From the NCBI RefSeq assembly GCF_030161615.1, contig NZ_BSUN01000001.1, forward strand, positions 2,666,001 through 2,730,000: DNA of 64,000 nt, written 5' to 3'. This document shows positions 36,684-47,668 of this stretch, one piece after another (the stretch's first letter is position 1; each line of letters opens with the position of its first letter). The notes beneath the pieces were generated by a model. It was given only the letters and a program-made list of their open reading frames with translations, was not told the DNA's origin and made no database searches. Made by a program: the position numbers and the translations under genes. The DNA comes from Demequina litorisediminis. GTDB lineage: Bacteria; Actinomycetota; Actinomycetes; Actinomycetales; Demequinaceae.

Positions 36684-37528
36684 GGGCGCACTCGCATCCG
36701 TAGGTGTGGCTTGGCGCCGTCGCGGGTGGTGACCGCCGCGTCCCAGCCGCCGCCGGCATCGGCCGCATGAAAGCCGATGGTGCCAGGCAACAGGACCGGC
36801 TTCACGAAATTGACCTCGACGGAGTAGCGCTCGGGGAGCCGTGACTCGAGGGCGGCGAGGGCACGAGCGTGCGTCCACATGCCGTGAATGATGGGCCGGG
36901 CGAAACCGAACCCGCGGGCCGCGACTTTGCTGGTGTGGATGGGGTTGGGATCGCCGGAGACGCGTCGGTAGTCGCGGCCAAGAGTGGCGGGCAGCCGCCA
37001 GCGGGCGTGCGGCGTCACGGGGGCAAACGGCTCATGGGCCTCGTCGGTAGGCGTGCCCGGCGCACGCATCCCGGTGGCGAGGTATGTGCTCACGCCCTCC
37101 CACACCAGCGCGCCGTCGGTCGATACGGTCGCCTGCAGGTCCACGAGCGCGCCCCGTCGGTGCGAACGCACGTGGCCCGCACGTACCGCGATGTCGAGCG
37201 GCTCGCCCACGCGCACGGGACGGTGTTGCGTCATGGTGTTGGTGACGTGGACCGCGCCCACGAGACGGACGGAGGCGCGCGGGTCTCCCAGGAGATGGAC
37301 GTGGAGCGGGAAGGCGAGCACGTGGAGCCACGTGGGCGGGACGGTGTCACGCAACGTGAACCCGGTGACGCGGCAGTAGTCGGCGAGCCTGGTGACGTCC
37401 TGGCGCTGACGCTCGAGGCGCACCTCGTGGCCCGGGACGGTGGCGTCCTTGGCGCGCGTCGGGACCAGGGCTCGCGCGAAGGCCGGGCCCAGGCGGGGGA
37501 CGGCGTCGAGGCGCACGGTCTGCGTCAT
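36680..37528 (-). CDS. MaoC-like (R)-specific hydratase/dehydratase, HtdX-like
   Basis: The 282-residue product has two hot-dog halves. The C-terminal half contains the hydratase-2 motif DYRRVSGDPNPIHTSKVAARGFGFARPIIHGMWTHA, with the catalytic Asp and His. Length and placement directly behind a FabG4-like gene resemble mycobacterial HtdX (Rv0241c), a 3-hydroxyacyl dehydratase. The gene is undamaged; the AGGCT at 37386 on this strand is a true Arg-Leu codon pair. Overlaps its neighbours by ATGA and GTGA. Confidence 0.82.
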   Translation of the reverse strand: MTQTVRLDAVPRLGPAFARALVPTRAKDATVPGHEVRLERQRQDVTRLADYCRVTGFTLRDTVPPTWLHVLAFPLHVHLLGDPRASVRLVGAVHVTNTMTQHRPVRVGEPLDIAVRAGHVRSHRRGALVDLQATVSTDGALVWEGVSTYLATGMRAPGTPTDEAHEPFAPVTPHARWRLPATLGRDYRRVSGDPNPIHTSKVAARGFGFARPIIHGMWTHARALAALESRLPERYSVEVNFVKPVLLPGTIGFHAADAGGGWDAAVTTRDGAKPHLRMRVRP

Positions 37529-38880
37529 CACGCCCCCACGAGGTTCTGGCCGCATACGCGGATCACCTGGCCCGTGAGGCCCTGGGAGTGGGGGTCAAGG
37601 AGATAGCCGATGGTCTCGGCCACGTCCTCGGGGCGTCCGCCCTGGGACAACGAGTTGGAGCGCCGGAAGATCTCGCGCTGGACAAAGGGGATGCGCCCGG
37701 TCATTTCCGTCTCGATAAATCCGGGGGCGACGGCGTTGACGGTGATGCCTCGGGAGGCGACGTCGGGTGCCATGGCGGCGACCAGCCCCGCCACGCCCGC
37801 CTTGGAGGCCGCGTAGTTAGTCTGGCCCTTGTTACCCGCGAGGCCCGAGGTCGAGGCGATGCCGACGAGCCTGCCGCCCTCGGCGAGTCCGCCTTCGGTG
37901 GCGGGGTCCAGCAGGACCTCGTTGATGCGCATCTGGGCGGAGAGGTTCACGTCGAGCACCGACGCCCATCGGTCGGCGTCGGTGTTGGCGAGCATCTTGT
38001 CGCGGGTGATGCCCGCGTTGTGCACCACCGCGTAGAGCGGGAGGCCGCTGCGGGCCACGTGCGCGGCGATGGTGGCGCCGGCATCGGGCGCGGTGATGTC
38101 GAGCCTGCACCGCGGTGCCGCCGACCCTGTTTGCCACCTCGGCAAGCGCCTGGCCCGCCGGAGGGATGTCGACGGCGACGATGCGCGCGCCGTCGCGAGC
38201 CAGGGTGGTGGCGATGGCGGCGCCGATGCCACGGGCGGCACCCGTGACGACGACGACCTTGCCGTCGAGGGGGCGGTCGCTCAGGCCCTCGGCGGGCTGG
38301 TCGGCGGCGGCAATCGTCCACGCCTGCCCGTCCACGAACGCGGAGCGTCCCTGGAGCACGAAGCCCAACGTGGACACGAGGTCGCCGGGGCTGGCATCGG
38401 GTTCGACGTACAGGAGCGTGGCGGTGGCGCCGCCGCGCAGGCTCCTTGCCGACGGTGCGGTTGATCCCATCGAGGGCTCGCGCCACCGTGCGCTGTTCCC
38501 AGTCGCCGGCGCTGGGGTGCGCGATCACCACGATGCGTCCTGCACGCTCGATGCCGCGCACCGCGGGCCGCAGCACTGCCCGGAGTTCCTCGAGCCTGAG
38601 CGATGCGGGTGAGGCCGGTCGCGTCCACCACGAGGGCTCCGATGCGGCTCCCGTATCCGGGCGCGGGGTCGCCGCCGTCGTCGACCACGGGCGACTCGAC
38701 CGAGCGTCCCAGGAGCCACAAGGTGCGACGCGCCAGGGTGCCGTCGCCGATCTGCGCGAGCACGATGGCGCCCTCGGGCCAGGTGCGACCGCGGCGCAGG
38801 CGGGGCGGCTCCTTGAGTCCCGCCTTGGCGGCGATCGCCTTGCCCGGCTTGGAGGTGAAGGCCTTCTCGAGCGCGCTCAT
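37528..38880 (-). CDS. High-molecular-weight 3-oxoacyl reductase (FabG4-like SDR)
   Basis: This 449-residue protein joins an N-terminal degenerate Rossmann-like flavodoxin-type domain (about 1-200) to a classical SDR domain. The SDR part has [52 protein letters not shown] with the Tyr-x-x-x-Lys pair, and [13 protein letters not shown]. That architecture is typical of HMwFabG, such as mycobacterial FabG4 (Rv0242c), which reduces long-chain 3-oxoacyl-CoA with NADH. Extra bases at 38102, 38439 and 38593. Confidence 0.9.
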
Positions 38881-40150
38881 CACACCGCCTCCAGGATTGC
38901 GACGACGCCCTGCCCGCCCGCGGCGCACATCGAGATGAGCCCCTTGGATCCGGGGCCCCGTGCGTGGAGCAATTTGGCGAGGGTGGGGACGATGCGGGCC
39001 CCGGTCGCCGCGAACGGGTGTCCCGCAGCCAGCGAGGACCCCGTGACGTTGAGCCGCGAGGGGTCGGCGGCGCCGATGGCCCCGTCGAGGCCGAGGCTGC
39101 GGCAGTAGTCGGCGTCCTCCCAGGCCTTGAGGGTGGCCACGACGGTGGAGGCGAAGGCCTCGTGGATCTCGATCAGCGCGAAATCGTCGGGCGTCAGGCC
39201 CTGGCGGGCGAGGAGGCGGCCGGTCGCCGCCACGGGGCCCAGCAGGAGGTCGTCGCCGCCGGGGTGATCGACGGCCGCCACCTCGGCGTCCACGAAGCGG
39301 GCGAGGATGGGCATGCCGTGCTCGCGCGCCCAGTCCTCGCTCGCCAGCAGCGCCGTCGCGGCGCCATCGGACAGCGCGGTCGAGTTGCCCGCCGTCATGG
39401 AGCCGTCCGGGCCGCCGAAGACGGGCTTCAGCGCCGCGAGCCTTCTCGACGGTGGTGTCGGGACGCATGATCGCGTCGCGGGAGACGCCGAGGTAGGGCG
39501 TGACGAGGTCGTCGAAGAAGCCATCGGCCCAGGCGGCGGCGAGGCGCTGGTGGCTCGCGGCGGCGAGGGTGTCCTGTTCGGCGCGGGTCACGTTCCAGCG
39601 CTCGGTGGTGAGCGCCTGGTGCTCGCCCATGCTCAGGCCGGTGCGGGGTTCGGCCACGCCGGGGGCCTGGGGGGCCAGGTGGCGAGGGCGCAGCCCCGTG
39701 AACGCCTTGGCTCGCTCGGCGGCCGAGCGTGCGCGGTTGGCCTTGAGGAGAGCCCGCTTGAGGCCGTCGCTCACGGTGATGGGGGCATCGGACGCGGAGT
39801 CGACGCCCGCGGACACGCCCACGTCGATCTGGCCCAGCGCAATCTTGTTCGCGATGTAGATGGTGGTCTCGAGCCCCGTGCCGCAGGCCTGTTGAAGGTC
39901 GCACGCGGGCGTGGCGGGGGACAGCGCGGAGCCTCAACACCACTTCGCGGGTGAGGTTGAAGTCCTTCGGGTGCTTCAGGACGGCGCCGCCTGCGACCTC
40001 TCCGAGGCGGGCTCCGGCGAGGCCGAAGCGCGCGACGAGTCCGTCGAGGGCTGCGGTGAGCAGGTCGTGGTTTGAGGCATCGGCGTACGGGCCGCCTGCC
40101 TTTGCAAAGGGGATACGGTTTCCCCCGATCACCACGGCGTTGTGGGACAT
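38880..40150 (-). CDS. Acetyl-CoA acyltransferase (thiolase, FadA2-like)
   Basis: This thiolase is 422 residues (corrected) with the nucleophilic Cys in ACDLQQACGTGLET, IEIHEAFASTVV near residue 330, SSLAAGHPFAATGAR and the C-terminal CAAGGQGVV with the second catalytic Cys. Extra bases at AGCCT 39439 and 39930; the latter interrupts VVLSSALSPATPACDLQQ. First gene of the five-gene minus-strand operon and divergent from the TetR regulator. Confidence 0.93.
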
Positions 40151-40208
40151 GCTGCCTCCATCATTGGCGGGAACTGGTCAGCGTCAGTACGTGATACTCA
40201 CGGTAGCA

Positions 40209-40223
40209 GATACTTCAGGTATC
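40209..40223. promoter_or_regulatory. Candidate TetR operator (GATAC-N5-GTATC)
   Basis: GATACTTCAGGTATC is an inverted repeat located in the divergent thiolase-tetR intergenic region, just upstream of the TATGGT -10 box of the regulator (40227-40232). Its position fits autoregulation and control of the lipid operon. Confidence 0.55.
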
Positions 40224-40238
40224 GGGTATGGTCGGCGT

Positions 40239-40858
40239 ATGGCCATCGACGGCAGGGACACCCGCTGGGATCAGCACCGCACGCAGCGACGCCGCGAACT
40301 GGTGTCCGATGCGCTGCGCGCCATTCGTGTCCACGGCCCCGGTGTGGGCATGGACGAGATCGCCACCCGCGCCGGCACCTCGAAGACCGTCATCTACCGC
40401 CACTTTGGCGACAGGGCCGGGCTGTACGCCGCCGTCGTCGAGTCCGTGCATGCGTACATTCGCGACGGGGTGACCGAGGCGCTGCAGGCGAGCGAACACG
40501 GCGACCTTGCGCACCTGACCGACACGCTCGCCGATGGCTACCTCGGCCTGGTCGAGCGTGACCCGTACATCTACCGGTTCGTGATGAATGGGCCGGGGGA
40601 GCGGGCGCGGTCAATCCCGCGGGCCGTGTGCCCGATGTGATCGCGGACTACATCGCGCAGATCCTCGTGGAGCACGCGGGCGCGAACGGCATCGACCGGG
40701 CCACCGCGGAGACGTGGGGGCACGGCCTCGTGGGCTTCATCCATGCGGTCTCGGACCGGTGGATGGATGACCCTCACCGCGAGCCGCGCGCCGCCGTCGT
40801 GGCCCGCATCAGCCAGTTGTTTACGCCCGCCTTCGCGAGCGTCCTTGCGCCGCAATAG
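40239..40858 (+). CDS. TetR-family transcriptional regulator
   Basis: This 206-residue regulator (corrected) has an N-terminal helix-turn-helix (VSDALRAIRVHGPGVGMDEIATRAGTSKTVIYRHFGDRAGLY) and a helical ligand-binding domain. One G is missing in the run 40595-40599 (expected NGPGGAGAVNPAG). Divergent placement next to the lipid operon suggests an acyl-CoA-responsive repressor like FadR/KstR types; the ligand is unknown. Leaderless -10 box 6 nt before the ATG. Confidence 0.88.
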
Positions 40859-40899
40859 CGACGCTCTAACCCATCCGCCATCACCCCGGAGAGGCAACA

Positions 40900-42850
40900 A
40901 TGACGTTGACCGATGAGACCGCCGCCCCCGTCCAGCACGAGAGCCTGACGGCGCTGGGCGCGCACCTGCGCACCGCCGTCGACGGGCCCTACGCCGCCGA
41001 GCGGGCCGTGGGCCGCGCCACCTTCCCCGCCGACGATCTGCTGCGCGACCCGGAACTCGACGTCGAGCAGTCGCGGGAGTGGACGCTGGGGAGGCTGCGC
41101 GAGCTCGAGCGGCACGGCTTTGGCCACGCAGGCGTTCCCGATGGGCCCAATTCCGTCTCGGACCCGCTGACGGCGGTCATGGCGTTTGAGATGCTCGCGC
41201 ATGGCGACCTGTCGGTGACCATCAAGTCCGGCGTTCAGTTCGGCCTGTTCGGTGGCGCGGTGACCAACCTCGGCACCGAGTGGCACCACGCCACCTTTCT
41301 GCCCGGCATCACGGATCTGAGCCTGCTGGGCGGATTCGCGATGACCGAACTGGGCCACGGATCGGATGTGGCCAGCCTCGAGACCACCATCACGTACCTG
41401 CCGGAGTCCGACGAGTTCGAGGTGCACTCGCCGACGCCGGGCGCCACCAAGGCGTACATCGGCAATGCGGCCAAGGACGGGACCATGGCGGCCGTGTTCG
41501 GCCAACTGTGGGTGGATGGAAAGTGCCACGGCGTCCACGTGATCCTTGTGCCGCTGCGTGACGAGTCCGGCGCGGACCTTTCGGGAGTGACGACGGGGGA
41601 CCAGGGCCACAAGGGTGGGCTCCTCGGCGTCGACAACGGCACCATTCGGTTCGACAAGGTGCGGGTCCCGCGGCGCATGCTGCTGGACCGCTTCGGCGGC
41701 GTCCGTGAGGACGGCACGTATGAGTCGCCGATCGAGAACGCCAACCGGCGCTTCTTCACGATGCTCGGCACTCTGGTGCGTGGCCGGGTCTGCGTCGGTG
41801 GCGGCGCGGGGGTGGCGGCACGCCGGGCGCTGTCCATCGCCACGCGGTACGCGCTGCGGCGCCGTCAGTTCCCGGCGGCCGGGCGCCCCGGCGGAGTCCT
41901 GCTCCTGGATTACGTGGTTCACCAGCGACGGCTCCTGCCGCGGGTGGCGCGCAGTTACGCGCTCGGCTTCGCGCAGAACGAGCCTGATTCAGGCGCTCGT
42001 CACGGTGCAGGGTCCGGGCGAGAGCACCGAGGCGCAGCAGCGCGAACTCGAGACGCGCGCGGCGGGCATCAAGGCGATCACCACATGGTTCGCGAACGAT
42101 GCGGTGCAGGAGGCGCGCGAGGCCTGCGGAGGCTCGGGCTACCTCAGCGAGAACCACCACGGAGATGCGCAGGGACGTGGACATCTTCGCCACGTTCGAG
42201 GGTGACAACACCGTGCTGCTGCAGTCCGTCACGAAGGCGCTGCTGATGGACTACAAGCGCGAGTGGAGCGAGCCTGGACCGCACGGGAGTGCTGCAGGCG
42301 ACCGCGAAGGTGGCGGGCGAGCAGGTCGTCGAGGCGACCTCCGCGAACCTCGTGCTCGACCGATTGGCAGGCGCGATTCGCCGCAGGCCAGAGGAGACCA
42401 CGCTCACCGATCGCCGCTGGCACGCGCTGATGTTCGAGGAGCGCGCTCGGCACTCCCTCGAGTCGCTCGCTCGCCGCATGCGCGCCGCATCCACCGCGTC
42501 CGGCGACTCCTTCGAGGCGTTCAATGCGCTCGGTGAGCACGTCCAGTTCGTGGCCAAGGCCCACCTGGAGCGCCTGGTCCTGCAGGCGTTCATCGACGGG
42601 ATTGAGGCCTGTGCCGATGTGGAGGCGCGCGGAGTCCTCGAGGATGTCTGCAGCCTGTACGCGTTGTCCTCCATTCACGACCAGCGGGCGTGGTACCTCG
42701 AGCACAACAGGATCAGGCTCCTCGAGGTCGAAGGCGATCGGCCAGCAACTCGACGATCTGTGCCGCAGGCTCAGGCCCCACGGACTCGCGCTGGTGGAGG
42801 GCATGGGGATCCCCGAACACTGGTTGGGGGCGGCGATCCTCAGGGACTGA
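40900..42850 (+). CDS. Acyl-CoA oxidase-like flavoenzyme
   Basis: This 648-residue protein (corrected) resembles peroxisomal-type acyl-CoA oxidases rather than the shorter dehydrogenases. Motifs are GFAMTELGHGSDVASLET, the FAD-domain YALRRRQF, ACGGSGYLSEN, DVDIFATFEGDNTVLLQSV and a C-terminal oxidase domain ending GIPEHWLGAAIL. It would oxidise acyl-CoA to enoyl-CoA with oxygen, giving peroxide. Extra bases at AGCCT 41981 and 42271 and AGGCT 42715, and one extra base near 42150-42156. It is 41 bp after tetR, so likely co-transcribed with the regulator. Confidence 0.87.
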
Positions 42851-42943
42851 CTGACGGTCAGAAAGTCGCCGGTCTGCCTGGGGTTATCCTGGTTTGTGCT
42901 CGCCGTCGAGCGTGTCCCTGCTCGCTCGTCGAACGGCCTCGTC

Positions 42944-44247
42944 ATGTCCCCTCTCAGCCCTGCCCGCACCCGCCTCGCGTTGGTGGCCCTCGCCATTGGT
43001 AGGCTTTGGCATCGGTACCACGGAGTTTGTGGCGATGGGCCTGCTGCCCGACATCGCCCGTGACCTGCTGCCGGGCCTGTGGGAGACCAGCCAGGAGGAG
43101 GCGCTGTCGCGCTCCGGTTGGCTGATCTCCGCGTACGCCGCCGGTGTGGTGGTGGGTGCGCCGACCATCGCGGCGGCGACAGCGAAGTACTCGCGCAAGA
43201 CGGTGCTGACCATCCTGGCCGTGGTCTTCACACTCGGCACGGTGGCGTCCGCGACGGCGCCGACGTTCGAGACCGTAGTTGCGGCCAGGTTCGTCGCGGG
43301 CCTGCCGCACGGCGCGTACTTTGGCATCGCCGCGCTGGTGGCGGCGAGCCTCATGGGTGCCGAGAAGCGTGGCCAGGCAGCGGCATTCGTCCTCGCGGGC
43401 CTCACCATCGCGAACGTGGTGGGCGTGCCCGCGATCACGGCGCTGGGTCAGAGCGCCGGATGGCAGACCGCCTACCTGGCCGTCGCCGCGATGTTCGCGG
43501 TCGCCGCCGTCGCGATCGCGCTGTTCGTCCCTCAGCAGGGAGGGGATCCCACCGCGACGATGCGCCGCGAGGTGGCCGCGCTCGGCCGTCCCGCCGTGTG
43601 GTTCGCGCTGCTGACCGGAGCGCTGGGCTTTGGCGGGTTCTTCGCCGTCTACAGCCTACGTCTCGCCGCTCGCGACGGAGGTGACGGGCACCACGGAGGC
43701 CTTCGTGCCCTTCGCGCTCATGACCGTGGGTCTTGGCATGACGGTGGGCAACTTCGTGGGTGGCTGGATGGCCGATAGGGGCGCGCTGCGGGCGATCTTC
43801 ACGCTGTTTGGGGCGCTCGCCGTGTCTCTGCTGGTCCTCATCGCCGCCGCGGGTTGGACCCCCGGACTGCTGGGCGGGCTGTTCCTGGTGGGGGCCTCGG
43901 CGTCCGCGCTCTCGCCTGCCATTCAGACCCGGCTCATGGACGTTGCTGGCGACAGCCAGACCATGGCCGCCGCGCTCAACCACTCGGCGCTCAACATCGG
44001 CAACTCGATTGGTGCGGCCCTCGGCGGTGCGGTCCTCGCGGCGGGGCTGGGTTATCTTTCGCCCACATGGCTTGGTCTCGTGCTCTGTGTGCCCGGAGCG
44101 CTGTGTGCCCTGGCAGGGTGGGGCGTCACGCGCCACGCAGCCGCCGCGCGCCTCACGAGCGCTACGGCGGCTCCAGCGGAACTGCGCGGCGCGGCCGATG
44201 CGTCCGATGGTCTTCCCGCCGGCGTTCCGCAGTCGCCGGCGCGCTGA
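42944..44247 (+). CDS. MFS transporter (DHA1/AraJ-like)
   Basis: This 433-residue protein (corrected) has 12 predicted membrane helices and begins with the DHA1-type segment LALVALAIGSFGIGTTEFVAMGLLPDIA. Motifs include GWLISAYAAGVVVGAPTI and RFVAGLPHGAYFGIAALVAA. Relatives are sugar or drug exporters (AraJ, Bcr-type). Lesions: AGGCT 43001 (expected Gly-Ser-Phe-Gly) and AGCCT 43653 (expected Tyr-Ser-Tyr-Val). Substrate unknown. Only 2 bp separate it from the convergent flavoprotein gene. Confidence 0.88.
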
Positions 44248-44249
44248 GC

Positions 44250-45383
44250 CTACTTGTCTGAAGTCACGGCCGTCCGTGACGGCGGCACGGGTGGCCACAC
44301 CGCATCTGTGAGGAATTGCTCGATGTCCCTGGCGATGACCCGGGCACCGCGGTTCGCGCTGATGGTGGACGCCTGCGGCCCGTAGCCCGCGAGGAACAGG
44401 CCCGGCACCGCGACGGCGTGCCCCTCGCTCACCATGACGCCCTTGCGTGCGTCGATGCCGAGCGGGGAGAGCAGGCCGAGGTCCGCGTCGAAGCCGATCG
44501 ACCACACCACGGCATCGATGGCGGCGTAGGTGCCGTCGGCGAGCACCACGCCGTCGGTCACCATGCGGGTGAACATAGGCAAGCGGTGCAGGAGCCCCTC
44601 GCGCTTCATGCGGGCGATGGGCGGCGTGAGCGGCATCCCGGTGGTCGAGACGATGCTGGGCAGGGGCCGTCCGGCGCGCGCTGCCTCATCTTGAAGACGC
44701 ACGGACTCGCGGCCTAGGTCCTCGCGCAGGCTCGACTCGCGGTCGTGGAACGTCACGGGGCGTCGGGTAAACCAGGAGACGGAACTCGCCACGGGGGCGA
44801 TCTCGCGGATCATCCCCAGGGCGGACGCGCCGCCGCCGACGATCGCCACGCGCAATCCCGCGAAGGCCTGAGCGTCGCGGAACTCCGGGGTCGTGATCTG
44901 CAGGCCTCGGAACAGATCGGCGCCCGGCATGCTCGGCACCCGGGGGCTTCCCCAGGTGCCCACGGCGGCAACGACCACGCGTGCGCGGAACGTGCCCGCG
45001 GCATCGGCCGCGTGGACGTCAAAGCCACCGTCGGCGGCGCGCGAGACGGAGGCGATGTTGACGGGGCGTTGCACCGCGAGGCCGTAGTGGCGCTCGTAGG
45101 CGCCGTAGTAGTCGCGCACCACCACCGATGCCGGTGGCGAGGGCGGCGCGTTGTCGAAACTGACGCCGGCATCGGCCATGCCGGGCAGGTCGGCGATGCG
45201 ATGCGCGTCGCCTAGCCGCAGCGAGTCCCAGCGATGCTGCCAGGCGCCGCCCGCGGTGGGGCCGCGGTCCACGATGGTGAAGTCCACTCCCGGACGCAGG
45301 CCGCGACGGATGAGGTGGTAGCCCACCGAGAGTCCCGCCTGTCCGGCGCCGATGACCAGGACGGGGGAGGAGGGCGCGCTCAC
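44250..45383 (-). CDS. FAD/NAD(P)-dependent oxidoreductase (CzcO-like)
   Basis: The 377-residue product has two dinucleotide-binding motifs: VLVIGAGQAGLSVGYHL at the N-terminus and VAIVGGGASALGMI near residue 185. It ends GLFLAGYGPQASTISANRGARVIARDIEQFL. It resembles flavin-containing monooxygenase-like proteins annotated CzcO or Trk-type. Substrate unknown. No frame lesions. GTG start taken just before the first Rossmann strand. Confidence 0.82.
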   Translation of the reverse strand: MSAPSSPVLVIGAGQAGLSVGYHLIRRGLRPGVDFTIVDRGPTAGGAWQHRWDSLRLGDAHRIADLPGMADAGVSFDNAPPSPPASVVVRDYYGAYERHYGLAVQRPVNIASVSRAADGGFDVHAADAAGTFRARVVVAAVGTWGSPRVPSMPGADLFRGLQITTPEFRDAQAFAGLRVAIVGGGASALGMIREIAPVASSVSWFTRRPVTFHDRESSLREDLGRESVRLQDEAARAGRPLPSIVSTTGMPLTPPIARMKREGLLHRLPMFTRMVTDGVVLADGTYAAIDAVVWSIGFDADLGLLSPLGIDARKGVMVSEGHAVAVPGLFLAGYGPQASTISANRGARVIARDIEQFLTDAVWPPVPPSRTAVTSDK

Positions 45384-45393
45384 CTGGATAGGT

Positions 45394-46033
45394 CTACGCC
45401 CGCGGGCGGCGTTCGGGCAAATGCGTGGCGTGAGGCTCGGCGCGTCGCAGGAACATGCTGCAGTGGAGGATGGCGACGAACGCGAGTCCCACGGCCGCGA
45501 TGATGCCGAGCGTGGTGGCGATGGCGGCGAACCCGCGCTCGGGGTCGAGGAACGGGTAGGGGACCCAGCCGTCGCGGGCGGCGCGCACCAACAGGAAGGA
45601 CGCCCAGCCCGCGGGGACGAGCAGCACGGTCCACCAGGTCGAGACGGGCAAGCGCCGGCGCTGGCCGACCAGGAGCCAGTCGGCGACCAGGACGATGCCC
45701 GCGCCGCCGTGGAGGACAGCGTTGGCCCACGGGAACAACGGGTTGGCGTGGGCGGCGAGGACGGCCCAGTAGACGGCGCCGGCGAGGAACAGGTAGGTGG
45801 CAGCATTCACGCGCAGCAGTTGCAGCCACAGGAGGTTGCGCTCGCCCGCGACGGCGGATCCGACGAGCGCGACCACGCCGGCGATGGCCGCCAGGGGAGT
45901 GAAGTAGCCCGGGAGCCTGGCCCCAGGTGAAGGTGCCGTGGGTGAGGTCCGCCCAGCCCTGGAACCCCAGTGACACGGCGATCACGAGGGCGGCGAAGAG
46001 ACGGATGGTGCGTAGTGCGGCGTCGTTGCTCAC
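45394..46033 (-). CDS. Pr6Pr-family membrane protein
   Basis: This 212-residue protein (corrected) has six predicted membrane helices, starting LRTIRLFAALVIAVSLGFQGW. It contains FTWGQLPGYFTPL and FPWANAVLHGGAGIVLVADWLLV, like the Pr6Pr (FAR-17a/AIG1-related) family common in actinobacteria. Function unknown. One extra base at AGCCT 45914 (expected Gly-Gln-Leu-Pro-Gly-Tyr). GTG start. Confidence 0.72.
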
Positions 46034-46269
46034 GTTCGGCACTTTACCTGACCTTGGGGAATCGATGTGACAAATTTGCCCGTGTTGTGGGGTTTTGGGG
46101 GTGAAATTCGGGGGTAGAGGGTCGCCGGGGCACCGGCCCGGTGGAAGAATGGGCGGCGACGCCACGCATCAAACGAAGCCTCGGATCCGCGCCTCAGCGC
46201 GGGCATTGCTGGCGCGAGACCCCTGGTACCCAGGCGTGCGCTCGCGCGCCGAGATCATAAGGAGGATGC

Positions 46270-47492
46270 ATGTCCGATCTCACCATCGAGACCACCACGG
46301 CAGGCTCGCTGCCGCGTTCGGCGGAACTCGTCGAGACGACGAAGACCCTGAAGGTCGCCGAGGACGGCTTCACGCTCATTCAGACCGACGAGTACAAGGA
46401 GAAGGCGGCCGCCGCGGTCACCGCGCTCGTCAAGCGTCGGCTCGACGCGGGCATCACGCGCGTGGGCGACGGCGAGTATGGCAAGGCCATGACGGCGTCG
46501 CACGACTTCGGCGCCTGGTGGAGCCTATTCGTTCCAGCGCACCGCCGGGTTGGCGCTTCCCCGGCCGATGCGCCGATGCCCGAGCCCGTACGCTCGACCC
46601 CCGGTCACGTGGAGCCTCACCACCATGAACGACCGCCGCGATTGGGTCGCCTTCGCCGAGGCCTACCAGGACCCGTCCTCGGGTGTCCTGCTTGGCGAGC
46701 CGCCGTTCTGGCCGCTCACGGTGTCGGACATCTCGTACCGTGGCCATGACCTCATCGCCGCGGACATCGCGAACCTCAAGGGCGCGATGGACGCGACCGG
46801 TCAGACCCACGGCTTCCTTACGTCGCTTGCGCCCGGCTCCGCCGCCCGCATCGGCAACGCCCACTACAAGGACGAGGCCGAGCACATCTGGGCCTGGGCC
46901 GACGTGATGCGGGAGGAGTACAAGGCCATCGTCGATGCCGGACTCACCGTGCAGGCTCGATGACCCGTCGCTCGCGGAGAGCCTGGGACCAGGTCAACCC
47001 CGAGCCGTCGGTCGCCGACTACCGCGCGTTCCTGCAGACGCGCATCGACGCGATCAACCACGCCATCGAGGGCCTTCCTCGCGAGCAGGTCCGTCTGCAC
47101 ATTTGCTGGGGCTCGTGGCACGGGCCCCACACCACGGACCTCGAGCCTGCGTCACATCCTTGACCTGCTGCTGACCGTGAACGCCGGCGAGTTCTCGTTC
47201 GAGGCGGGCAACGTGCGCCACGAGCACGAGTGGAAGGCGTGGCGCGACGTGTCCATTCCCGAGGGCACCGTGCTGGTTCCCGGTGTGGTGAGCCATGCGA
47301 CCAACGTGGTGGAGCACCCCGAGCCTGGTCGCGGACCGCATCGAGCGCTTCGTGGACATCGTGGGCCCGCAGCATGTGGTCGCCTCGACCGACTGCGGCC
47401 TCGGCGGACGCGTCCACCCGCAGATCGCGTGGGCCAGGCTCGCGTCGCTCGGCGAGGGCGCGCGCATCGCGGCCCAGCGCATCGGCGGCTAG
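46270..47492 (+). CDS. Short MetE-like (cobalamin-independent) methyltransferase
   Basis: This 405-residue protein (corrected) corresponds only to the catalytic barrel of MetE, without the N-terminal half of classical MetE. Putative zinc ligands are seen: His and Cys in RLHICWGSW, Glu in GEFSFEAGN, and Cys in ASTDCGLGG. Relatives such as YxjG/YxjH and core-MetE use alternative methyl donors; the donor here cannot be told. A strong AAGGAGG lies 5 nt before the ATG. Lesions: AGCCT 46522, 46613, 46980, 47144, 47322, AGGCT 46953, and a lost base near 46563. Confidence 0.85.
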
Positions 47493-47668
47493 TAGTTCGT
47501 TTCGTTGGTGGCGGCGCCGGCTCCCTTTGGGGGCCGGCGTCGTTGCTGTGTGGGGCCGATGCCGTGGCTGGCTTCCCGAAACGTCGCCGACACGCGGCTC
47601 TGGCACCATAGACCGGCGCGCGACCCGCGCATCGTCCACCCGCCTTCCCCACCCTCGGAGGTTCAGCC

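Noticed and set aside
37386-37390. AGCCT in the MaoC-like gene, and similar at 37869, 44729, 49294 and 61485, as further lesions
   Set aside because: In these cases the frame is continuous and the codons (for example Arg-Leu, Ser-Leu) fit the protein, so AGCCT/AGGCT is native there.
46034-46269. A SAM or cobalamin riboswitch upstream of the MetE-like gene
   Set aside because: Some inverted repeats are present but I could not match any conserved riboswitch core; only the strong ribosome-binding site is supported.
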